64,000 nucleotides of DNA from Polaribacter sp. Z022 (GTDB lineage: Bacteria > Bacteroidota > Bacteroidia > Flavobacteriales > Flavobacteriaceae): assembly GCF_023555495.1 (NCBI RefSeq), contig NZ_JALCZO010000003.1, positions 124,001 to 188,000 on the forward strand, in the 5' to 3' direction. A program made the translations under genes and the position numbers. Below are positions 57,741 through 64,000 of this stretch, piece after piece (position 1 is the first letter of the stretch; each line of letters opens with the position of its first letter). Below the pieces are notes generated by a model. It worked only from the letters and a program-made list of their open reading frames with translations. It did no database searches and was not told where the DNA came from.

Positions 57741-57804
57741 TGTGTAATTGTTTAAATGTATAACCTTTAAACATTTATTGCATAAGGCGATTTAACAATT
57801 ACAC
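57741..57804. repeat. Second GTGTAATTG inverted-repeat element
   Basis: TGTGTAATTGTTTAA (57741-57755) and TTAACAATTACAC (57792-57804) form near-inverted ends. This matches the motif of the element in the trpB-trpF gap at 32531-32609. It lies between hpt-adk and obg. Confidence 0.55.
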
Positions 57805-57899
57805 GCTTAAACAATAATTAAGACTGAAGATTGTAAATTAATAAGGAGAACAACCTGTGGCTGTTAGGTAATTTAAATCAATGTTTAAAACAAGAAAAA

Positions 57900-58889
57900 A
57901 TGACAGAAGGTAACTTCGTAGACTACATAAAAATATACGCTTCTTCTGGTAAAGGTGGCCAAGGTTCTATGCACTTGCATAGAGAAAAGTTTATTACCAA
58001 AGGTGGTCCTGATGGTGGAGATGGAGGACGTGGAGGACACATTATTTTAAGAGGAAATAAAAATATGTGGACTTTATTTCACCTAAAATTTAAACGTCAT
58101 TTTAGAGCAGAAAGTGGTGGTGCAGGAAGTGCTAGTAGAAGTACAGGTCATGATGCAGAAGATATTTATATTGATGTTCCATTAGGTACAATAATAAAAG
58201 ATGCTGATACAGATGAAGTAATTGTTGAAGTTACTGAAGACCAAAAAGAAGTAATTTTATTACGTGGTGGAAAAGGTGGACTTGGAAACTGGAATTTTAA
58301 ATCATCAACTAATCAAACACCAAGATATGCACAACCTGGTATGGATGGTTTTGATGGTTGGTTTAGATTAGAATTAAAATTACTAGCAGATGTTGGTTTA
58401 GTTGGTTTTCCTAATGCAGGAAAATCTACTTTATTATCAGTTTTAACTGCTGCAAAACCAAAAATTGCAGATTATGCATTTACAACTCTTAAACCAAACT
58501 TAGGAATTGTTGAGCATAGAAATCATAAAACTTTTGTAATGGCAGATATTCCTGGAATTATAGAAGGTGCAGCAGAAGGAAAAGGTTTAGGACATCGTTT
58601 TTTAAGACATATAGAACGTAACTCTGCTTTGTTATTCTTAATACCTGCAGATAGTGATGATATTAACAAAGAATATGGAATTCTTTTAAATGAGCTTAAA
58701 AAGCACAATCCTGAATTATTAGATAAAGAAAGGTTATTAGCTATTTCTAAATCTGACATGTTAGATGAGGAGTTAAAAGAAGAAATTAAAGCTGAATTAC
58801 CAGAAGGTGTTGAAGCTATATTTATTTCTTCTGTAGCTCAAAAAGGTTTGCAAGAATTAAAAGATAAACTTTGGGAAATGCTAAATTAA
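57900..58889 (+). CDS. obg: GTPase Obg
   Basis: The protein has 329 residues, consisting of the Gly-rich Obg fold (1-about 160: [29 protein letters not shown]) and a G domain (G1 GFPNAGKST near 166, G3 [17 protein letters not shown] near 216, G4 SKSD near 281, G5 SSVAQ near 310). The C-terminal OCT domain is absent, as in shorter Obg forms. It is an essential ribosome-associated GTPase linking assembly to growth. It follows hpt-adk after a repeat. Confidence 0.96.
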   Translation: MTEGNFVDYIKIYASSGKGGQGSMHLHREKFITKGGPDGGDGGRGGHIILRGNKNMWTLFHLKFKRHFRAESGGAGSASRSTGHDAEDIYIDVPLGTIIKDADTDEVIVEVTEDQKEVILLRGGKGGLGNWNFKSSTNQTPRYAQPGMDGFDGWFRLELKLLADVGLVGFPNAGKSTLLSVLTAAKPKIADYAFTTLKPNLGIVEHRNHKTFVMADIPGIIEGAAEGKGLGHRFLRHIERNSALLFLIPADSDDINKEYGILLNELKKHNPELLDKERLLAISKSDMLDEELKEEIKAELPEGVEAIFISSVAQKGLQELKDKLWEMLN

Positions 58890-58916
58890 ATGCATTTTTC
58901 AATCGAATTCAAAAAT

Positions 58917-58946
58917 AAAAATCCTGCAAATTGCAGGATTTTTTTA
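58917..58946. terminator. Bidirectional terminator, obg/TonB-like lipoprotein
   Basis: AAAATCCTGCAA / TTGCAGGATTTT around a single A, with T-runs both sides, between convergent genes. Confidence 0.85.
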
Positions 58947-58960
58947 TTACAAAAATGTAA

Positions 58961-59437
58961 TTAATCTTTTAACTGAATTCTAATAGGCAACTGATATTTT
59001 GTAGTAACTGGAATTCCTCTTTTATTTGCAGGAAAAATCTTAGGTAACTTTTTAATACTAGCTTTAATAACACTATCTAAACTAGGTATTTCTGTTTTAA
59101 TTTTTAATGAAGACTGTATTGAATCTAAAGAAAAAATTCCATTAGAATTAATTAACAAATCAACATAAATAACTTCATCTATAGAATCTTTTATAGTAAA
59201 CGTATTTTTTTGTAACTCCTCTCCTATTTTTTGATGAATTGTGTTTCTAAAACAAGTAGATTTTTGATTCTTATCTATAATAGAATCACACTCTTTAAAA
59301 GAAGGAAAAGTATCTACTGATGAATAATCTACTATTGTATCTAACGTACTTTTTTGAGTATTTTTTGAAAACGAAAATTTATCGCACGAAGTGCAAAAAA
59401 CAATAATTAATAAAAAAGTAAGTAAACGCAAAAACAT
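58961..59437 (-). CDS. Lipoprotein with TonB-C-like domain
   Basis: The protein has 158 residues, a lipoprotein with FCTSC (Cys18). The rest has a short divergent TonB-C-like pattern: a VDTFPSFKEC motif near 41-50 (compare the VFPGC of its neighbours) and a late PVTTKYQLPIRIQL. In TonB, this domain contacts outer-membrane receptors. Here it lacks the usual helix and Pro-rich linker, so receptor contact is uncertain. It is the last of a minus-strand cluster of TonB-C proteins. Confidence 0.65.
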   Translation of the reverse strand: MFLRLLTFLLIIVFCTSCDKFSFSKNTQKSTLDTIVDYSSVDTFPSFKECDSIIDKNQKSTCFRNTIHQKIGEELQKNTFTIKDSIDEVIYVDLLINSNGIFSLDSIQSSLKIKTEIPSLDSVIKASIKKLPKIFPANKRGIPVTTKYQLPIRIQLKD

Positions 59438-59478
59438 AAAACTATTTATTGCGTGAATTTACTAAAATATAAAGACAT

Positions 59479-60405
59479 TTACTCTTTTTTTTCTTCAATA
59501 CCATCAACTATCAATGTAAATGGAATTCCATATTTTACATTCACATTTTTTCCTCTTTGAGTACCTGGCTTCATCTTTGGCAAAAGCTCCATTACTCTTA
59601 TCACTTCATTTTTAATTGCAGGGTGAGGAGCTCTAACCACTATATCTTCTACAAATCCAGTTCTTTTAATTGTAAAATTAATTAAAACTCTTTTTCTACC
59701 TGCAGACAAACCCAATTTATTAGGCAAATCTGCATTAAATTTTCTAGAAAAATGATACTGAACTTTTTTAGAAAAACAGTCTCTAAGTTCTGTTTTACTA
59801 CCTGAACAACCAGGAAAAACGGGCACATTTTCTATAATTAAAAAAGGTACATCTTTTACTAAACCACTATCTAGCTCTTCATTTGTAGTAGTACTTTCAT
59901 TTACAGAGTTAGATCCTTCTTCTTCTTCTGAATTATCTTCAACCTCCTTTATAGTTGTTTTTTTATTTACGTTTGTTTTTTCCTTAATTGGCTTTTTTAT
60001 AATTTCTGGATTAACAACGGGTATAACTTTTTTAGTTTCTTTAATTGGTTTAGAAGAATTTGTTATTGCGTCTAAAGTATCTGTATACAAAACTAGCATG
60101 TCTGTATATTCTGCTGTTTTTTTATTTTTTTCTAATTTAAAATAAGCAGTTAAATACTCTTTAGCTTTCTTGTATTTTTTGGTTTTAAAATAAAAATTAG
60201 CTCCAAAAATAGCAATTTCTTTATGTAAAATTCCTTCATTATAAAAAGTTGTTTTCTCTAAGTATTTTTCAGTTTTAATAAAGTCGTTTTCTTTAAAACT
60301 TATTTTTGCTCTTTTAAAATACACCTTAGCAATATCTTTTTTGTCTTGGGCATTTGTAGATAAGATATTGAAAATTAATATTAAGGATAAAATAAATATT
60401 CTCAT
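59479..60405 (-). CDS. TPR-like protein with C-terminal TonB-C domain
   Basis: The protein has 308 residues with a signal peptide (about 1-19, STNAQ). Residues 20-105 are TPR-like helices (YFKRAKISFKENDFIKTEKY), then a Lys/Glu/Thr/Ser-rich linker, and from about 190 a TonB-C domain (PVFPGCSGSKTELRDCF, KRVLINFTIKRTGFVEDIVV, RAPHPAIKNEVIRVMELLP, VKYGIPFTLIVDG). The last about 100 residues are strongly similar to the C-terminus of the BlaR1-like protein at 61700-63118. It may relay or buffer the same partner. Confidence 0.82.
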   Translation of the reverse strand: MRIFILSLILIFNILSTNAQDKKDIAKVYFKRAKISFKENDFIKTEKYLEKTTFYNEGILHKEIAIFGANFYFKTKKYKKAKEYLTAYFKLEKNKKTAEYTDMLVLYTDTLDAITNSSKPIKETKKVIPVVNPEIIKKPIKEKTNVNKKTTIKEVEDNSEEEEGSNSVNESTTTNEELDSGLVKDVPFLIIENVPVFPGCSGSKTELRDCFSKKVQYHFSRKFNADLPNKLGLSAGRKRVLINFTIKRTGFVEDIVVRAPHPAIKNEVIRVMELLPKMKPGTQRGKNVNVKYGIPFTLIVDGIEEKKE

Positions 60406-60440
60406 TGCAAACTTTTAGTAGTTACTGCAAAAATAATCAT

Positions 60441-61694
60441 TTATTCTAATTTTTCTCCTCTTAAAAAATAGTCTTTTTTTATTTCTGAAACCCTCTTTTT
60501 TACAAAATTAGTTATTACACTATCTCTTTCTTGAAACCTCTCTAAATATCTTATATAATACTTGTATCCTATTTTTTTATCTTTATAAAAATCATCAGAT
60601 AGTTTTGCTAATTGATACAGTGCTTTATAATTATTTCTATTCTCTTTATAGGCTTTTTCAAAATTAATAATTGCATCTTTTGGGTTCTTTAATTTATAAT
60701 AAACTGTTGCCAACCCATAATATTCTTCATCACGTTTTTCTTTCCCTAAAAAAGTTGCAATTCTATATTTAAGACTTGCTATTTTATATTTTTCTTTTTT
60801 TAATAAAATGTGTCCTTGGTAAGTATGTGCTTTAAAATTTTCTCTATCAATAGAACTTAATTTTTTAAAATATTTCATAGCAATATTTAAGCTATCTATA
60901 TTATAATAGCTTCTGCCCAACATAGATGTAAAATAAGTGTCACCTTTTACAATTGTATCTAGCTTTAATAAATACGGAATTGCTTCTGTATATTTTTTAT
61001 CTCTGTATAATTGATTTATTTTTAACTTATTTAAATTTACTTCTAGTTCATTTAATTTCAATCCTTTATCAACAAAAATCTGTGTAGAATCTTTTTCTTT
61101 TAATTTACTAAAACCTGAAGCTAGTCTTATAATTGCTTTTAGGTGTAAAGAATCTTTTTTATAAGTATCTAAAAAGCTATTAATCATTCTATTTCTATCG
61201 TTATTTAAAGCATAAGCAATACCTAATTGATAAGAATAATGAGCATTTAAAGCATCTTTTTTAATTAAATACTTAAATGTTTCAATAGCTTTGGTTCCTT
61301 TTTTTGAAGCTAAATACAATTTACCTAACTGATATTTTAAGATAAGATTTAATGAATCTGACTCTACCAATTCTTTATAAATAGCAATAGATTTATTAGA
61401 TTTTTTTAATCTTTGATAAGCTTTTGCTAGTTTTATTTTAGTTTGATAATCATCTTTAAAAATTAAAGCCTTTTCTAAAAATTCAGCTGATTTTTTATAA
61501 TTATCTATAGATTCATAAATAATTGCAGTTTTATAATTTGATAAAAATGTAGGTGGTTTTATAGCTTTTAATTCTTTTAAAGCTGATTGATATCTTCCTT
61601 TTGCAAACAAACTATCTATAGCAGAAAAAGTCGAAGTTTGTGCCCCGACTTTTACAATTACAAATAATAATACAAGTAAAATTTTCTTTTTCAT
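60441..61694 (-). CDS. Exported TPR-repeat protein
   Basis: The protein has 417 residues with a signal peptide (about 1-18, KVGAQ). It has about eleven TPR motifs (for example SAEFLEKALIFKDDYQTKIK, SIAIYKELVESDSLNLILKY, AIETFKYLIKKDALNAHYSY). No enzymatic residues are evident. It lies 6 bp after blaR1 and 35 bp before the TonB-C protein, suggesting one envelope-stress or signalling unit. Scaffold role is inferred. Confidence 0.85.
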   Translation of the reverse strand: MKKKILLVLLFVIVKVGAQTSTFSAIDSLFAKGRYQSALKELKAIKPPTFLSNYKTAIIYESIDNYKKSAEFLEKALIFKDDYQTKIKLAKAYQRLKKSNKSIAIYKELVESDSLNLILKYQLGKLYLASKKGTKAIETFKYLIKKDALNAHYSYQLGIAYALNNDRNRMINSFLDTYKKDSLHLKAIIRLASGFSKLKEKDSTQIFVDKGLKLNELEVNLNKLKINQLYRDKKYTEAIPYLLKLDTIVKGDTYFTSMLGRSYYNIDSLNIAMKYFKKLSSIDRENFKAHTYQGHILLKKEKYKIASLKYRIATFLGKEKRDEEYYGLATVYYKLKNPKDAIINFEKAYKENRNNYKALYQLAKLSDDFYKDKKIGYKYYIRYLERFQERDSVITNFVKKRVSEIKKDYFLRGEKLE

Positions 61695-61699
61695 AAATT

Positions 61700-63118
61700 T
61701 TATTTTGTGTCTTTTGCAATAAAAATAGTAAATGGTATTGAATATTTAACGACCACTTTTTTACCATTATTTTCTCCTGGAATCATTTGTGGCAAAGTAT
61801 TCATTACCCTAATAACTTCTGCTTTAATTTTTGGATGAGGAGCTCTTGCATTTACATTTACAATATTCCCTTCTTTATCAATTTTAAAACCAATAAAAAC
61901 TCTTTTCTTTCCAGATTCTAGACCTAACTTATTTGGTAAATCTGAATCAAAATTCTTTATAAAATGTTTTTGAACTCCTTTTGAAAAACAAGCCTTATCT
62001 CCAGAATCACAACCAGGAAAAGTGGGTGCTTTATCTATTGCCATAAATGAAACTTCTTCAGTTTCCACATATTCTTTTGATGAAACATTATAAATCTTTT
62101 TCTTTAAAAAATTTACTGTCTTTAAATGAAACTTTCTATCTTCATTTAACTTAACAATAGAATCTCCTAATTTTTGATTGATTTGAGTTAGTTCTTTTAT
62201 TTGGGAATCTTTAATTACCCTCTCTTCTTTCAACTTCTTTTCTAAATTAGAAAGTTCCTTTTTTACTTGTTTAGAGGCGCATGAAGTATAAAAAAGCATA
62301 CTTACTATTACAGGAACCAACAATAAGTATTTTAATTGATTCATTTTTTTTGATTGATTTTTCTTCATCATAATAATTCTTTTTTTAATTAAGGTTTGTT
62401 TGTAAAACTGGTTGACAAACGCAATGTTTTCAACCTGAAAAAAGTTGGATAGCAAATTATTTATATAGGTTTCTTTAGTTTCAGATTTTGCAGCTATTGC
62501 ATCAGAAATGTATTCATGCACTAAAGTGATTCTTTTTTGATAGAAGTAAATCATAGGATTAAACCACATCATTATTTTTAAAAACTCAAAGAACAATAAA
62601 TCTAAAGAGTGTTTTTGTTTACTATGTACCAACTCATGCTCTATAATTAATTTTTGTTGTGAAATAGAAATTTCATTTCCTAGAAAAATATAATTGAAAA
62701 AAGAAAATGCCTTTGTTTGTTTAGGAATAAAGACAAGAGTAAATTTATCTTTTTTAAGAACCTCGTATTTTCTAACCAAGTTAGCTATTCTAAACAATTT
62801 AACTAAAAACAAGATTGAAAAAGCTATTACTCCTATCCAAAATAAAATGGAAATATAACTTACAGATTGATAAATTTCTGTTTCTTGAATTACTTTTTCT
62901 GGTGATAAAACAATTTCTGGTAATTGAATAATCAATTCTTGAGGAATTGCTTTTTGAAACGTTGGTATTTTAATAAATGGAATTAAAAAAGACAATAATG
63001 GAGTTGCCATTAAATACCATCTATTTTTAGTAAAGAAAGTTTCTTTACTAAAAAAGAAATCATAAATAGCCAAGAATAACACTTGGAATAAGATTACTTG
63101 TAAAATATAATTTATCAT
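61700..63118 (-). CDS. BlaR1-type M56 metalloprotease with C-terminal TonB-C domain
   Basis: The protein has 472 residues. Four TM segments lie in the first about 275 residues, with the M56 zinc motif HELVH (IIEHELVHSKQKHS near 159-172). After a lipoprotein-like segment (SMLFYTSCASKQ near 280) comes a coiled coil (LEKKLKEERVIKDSQIKEL, 293-340) and a TonB-C domain (FPGCDSGDKACFSKGVQKHF to IPFTIFIA). Classical BlaR1 has a penicillin-binding sensor; here that is replaced by TonB-C. It probably cleaves the BlaI-type repressor upstream of it on receipt of an envelope signal. Confidence 0.88.
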   Translation of the reverse strand: MINYILQVILFQVLFLAIYDFFFSKETFFTKNRWYLMATPLLSFLIPFIKIPTFQKAIPQELIIQLPEIVLSPEKVIQETEIYQSVSYISILFWIGVIAFSILFLVKLFRIANLVRKYEVLKKDKFTLVFIPKQTKAFSFFNYIFLGNEISISQQKLIIEHELVHSKQKHSLDLLFFEFLKIMMWFNPMIYFYQKRITLVHEYISDAIAAKSETKETYINNLLSNFFQVENIAFVNQFYKQTLIKKRIIMMKKNQSKKMNQLKYLLLVPVIVSMLFYTSCASKQVKKELSNLEKKLKEERVIKDSQIKELTQINQKLGDSIVKLNEDRKFHLKTVNFLKKKIYNVSSKEYVETEEVSFMAIDKAPTFPGCDSGDKACFSKGVQKHFIKNFDSDLPNKLGLESGKKRVFIGFKIDKEGNIVNVNARAPHPKIKAEVIRVMNTLPQMIPGENNGKKVVVKYSIPFTIFIAKDTK

Positions 63119-63140
63119 ATTTTTAATTTTTATTTTTGAT

Positions 63141-63216
63141 TTGTCATTTCGACCTTGTGGAGAAATCTGAATTTAAACGATTTCTCAATTTCACTACGTT
63201 TCATTCTAAATGACAA
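63141..63216. repeat. GTCATTTCGA dispersed repeat, intact copy
   Basis: Ends TTGTCATTT (63141-63149) and AAATGACAA (63208-63216) are 9-bp inverted repeats, and the inner arms GAGAAATC (63160-63167) and GATTTCTC (63179-63186) form a second stem. It lies between blaR1 and blaI. A decayed copy is at 34101-34160. I know this type from many Flavobacteriaceae genomes. Confidence 0.7.
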
Positions 63217-63250
63217 GTTTTATCGAAAACTACAACTGCAAACTGCTTAC

Positions 63251-63613
63251 TTACTTTTTCTTATTCACTTCTTTTAAAATAGATTCTAATTCAGAAACAT
63301 CCATTTTATTTTCTTTTACAAAAAAAGAAACCATACTTTTAAAAGAGCCATTAAAATAACCATTCATTAATTTGTGTAAACTTTGGTTACTATAAGCTTC
63401 TTTATCTATTATAGGATGGTAAATAAAACCTCTTCCTAAAGGCTTGTGCCCAACAAATTCTTTATTTTCTAATATTCTTATAATTGTAGAAACAGTATTG
63501 TATGCTGGTTTTGGCTCTGGTAATTTTTCAATTACTTCTTTTACAGTTGCTTCTTGCAAATCCCACAAAACTTGCATTATTTGTTCTTCTGCTTTTGTTA
63601 ATTGTTTGCTCAT
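63251..63613 (-). CDS. BlaI/MecI/CopY family transcriptional repressor
   Basis: The protein has 120 residues. The winged-helix start LTKAEEQIMQVLWDLQEATV, then LPEPKPAYNTVSTIIRILEN (recognition helix) and HKPLGRGFIYHPII are the Penicillinase_R family pattern. It represses its own operon until cleaved by the partner M56 protease. It is upstream of blaR1 with a 132-bp gap holding a repeat. Three AACTAA-type operators lie just before its start. Confidence 0.93.
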   Translation of the reverse strand: MSKQLTKAEEQIMQVLWDLQEATVKEVIEKLPEPKPAYNTVSTIIRILENKEFVGHKPLGRGFIYHPIIDKEAYSNQSLHKLMNGYFNGSFKSMVSFFVKENKMDVSELESILKEVNKKK

Positions 63614-63619
63614 TTTTTC

Positions 63620-63684
63620 AACTAATTTTTTAGTTTAATAAAACAAATATAACTAAATATTTAGTTTAAACTAATTTTTTAGTT
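63620..63684. promoter_or_regulatory. Three BlaI-type operators
   Basis: AACTAATTTTTTAGTT at 63620-63635 and again at 63669-63684 (identical), and the perfect palindrome AACTAAATATTTAGTT at 63651-63666. All share AACTAA-N4-TTAGTT. The first box ends 7 bp before the blaI ATG. They would let a dimer repress blaI and possibly the divergent DUF456 gene. Confidence 0.75.
63644..63651 (-). promoter_or_regulatory. blaI promoter -7 box
   Basis: Minus-strand TATATTTG lies between operators 1 and 2 and touches operator 2, so bound repressor would cover it. Confidence 0.6.
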
Positions 63685-63780
63685 GATAAGATTTGTAACA
63701 AACAATTAAATATTTCGTCTTATATTTAGAAAACTGGCGCGATTATTGACTTTAAGCTAGTATAATTATTAAAAAAAACT

Positions 63781-64000
63781 ATGGATATATTTTTATTACT
63801 CTTAGGCTTTATTTTAGTTTGCTTAGGAATTGTTGGCTCATTTTTACCTGTTTTACCTGGACCTTTAACAAGTTGGTTTGGGTTATTGCTGCTACACACA
63901 ACAAAAATTATTCCTATGGATTGGACTTTCTTAGGAATTACATTAGGATTAGCAGTTTTAATTTGGATTCTCGATTATTTTATACCTGCAATGGGTACTA
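63781..64000 (+). CDS. DUF456 family membrane protein (3' part outside window)
   Basis: The first 73 residues are visible: MDIFLLLLGFILVCLGIVGS, then FLPVLPGPLTSWFGLLLLH and a second helix ending LDYFIPAMGT. The GSFLPVLPG motif with two to three membrane segments is the DUF456 signature (function unknown, integral membrane). It is divergent from blaI and about 100 bp from the operators, so it might share their control. Confidence 0.82.
   Translation, partial: MDIFLLLLGFILVCLGIVGSFLPVLPGPLTSWFGLLLLHTTKIIPMDWTFLGITLGLAVLIWILDYFIPAMGT

Noticed and set aside
63620..63684. AACTAA repeats as ends of an insertion sequence
   Set aside because: There is no transposase between them; spacing and position fit operators instead.

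Overview
The window looks like chromosomal DNA from a marine member of the Flavobacteriaceae (Bacteroidota; a Polaribacter- or Tenacibaculum-like genome is my guess). The base composition is very AT-rich. Promoters, where visible, fit the Bacteroidota consensus TTG-N(~20)-TAnnTTTG, and Shine-Dalgarno sites are largely absent. The gene content is also typical: a TPR/TonB-type outer-membrane repertoire, a type IX secretion (T9SS) C-terminal sorting domain, a fused GatB-AspS, a fused SecDF, and a tmRNA tag of the GEDNYALAA type. I see no prophage, insertion sequence, CRISPR array, rRNA or tRNA gene.

Layout. 1-11.8 kb: the start of an Mpl-like Mur ligase, a giant alpha-2-macroglobulin (A2M) with an inserted TonB-receptor-like module, a small barrel-like protein, TfoX-N, an M28 peptidase, kdsA, a transglutaminase, DUF1801 and DUF3820. 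11.8-16.6 kb: a saccharopine/alanine dehydrogenase-like enzyme, ssrA, a zinc-ribbon protein, two glycosyltransferases and ftsE. 16.7-30.5 kb: a long TPR protein plus beta-barrel partner, a LAS-type murein peptidase, an M28 peptidase, an amidohydrolase, a FUSC membrane protein, a tandem FKBP lipoprotein, a T9SS-secreted discoidin protein and a plug-only TonB-like protein. 30.5-37.6 kb: a complete trpE-G-D-(orf56)-C-F-B-A operon on the minus strand, preceded by a Trp-codon leader peptide and terminator. 37.6-44.4 kb: a CPBP protease, an HTH-DUF4870 protein, and gatC-gatA-gatB/aspS preceded by an Asn-codon-rich leader peptide and terminator. 44.5-58.9 kb: a porin, gyrB, DUF6588, mdh, an SRPBCC protein, fhs, an unknown exported protein, secDF, a fused hpt-adk and obg. 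58.9-64 kb: a BlaI/BlaR1-type locus with TonB-C and TPR proteins, then DUF456.

Most interesting system. Two minus-strand operons carry ribosome-mediated transcription attenuators whose sensed amino acid matches the operon product. The trp operon has a 15-residue leader peptide with three tandem Trp codons, an intrinsic terminator, and a competing antiterminator pairing. The gatC-gatA-gatB/aspS operon has a 15-residue leader, MTNNNNNRNFNNPNF (9 Asn), followed by region 1, 2, 3 and 4 pairings and a perfect 13-bp terminator about 20 nt before gatC. I infer that the gat operon is induced when Asn-tRNA(Asn) runs low. This implies that the fused AspS-GatB enzyme with GatCA makes Asn-tRNA(Asn) by transamidation. 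GatC itself contains an Asn-rich stretch (9 Asn in residues 31-46), which may add a second level of sensitivity. I know of no description of an Asn leader for this operon; a literature and comparative search would settle that.

Other notable points are the A2M/plug chimera, the hpt-adk fusion, three BlaI-type operators around the blaI promoter, dispersed flavobacterial repeat elements sitting inside operons (several in trp), and a perfect 29-bp inverted repeat after gyrB.
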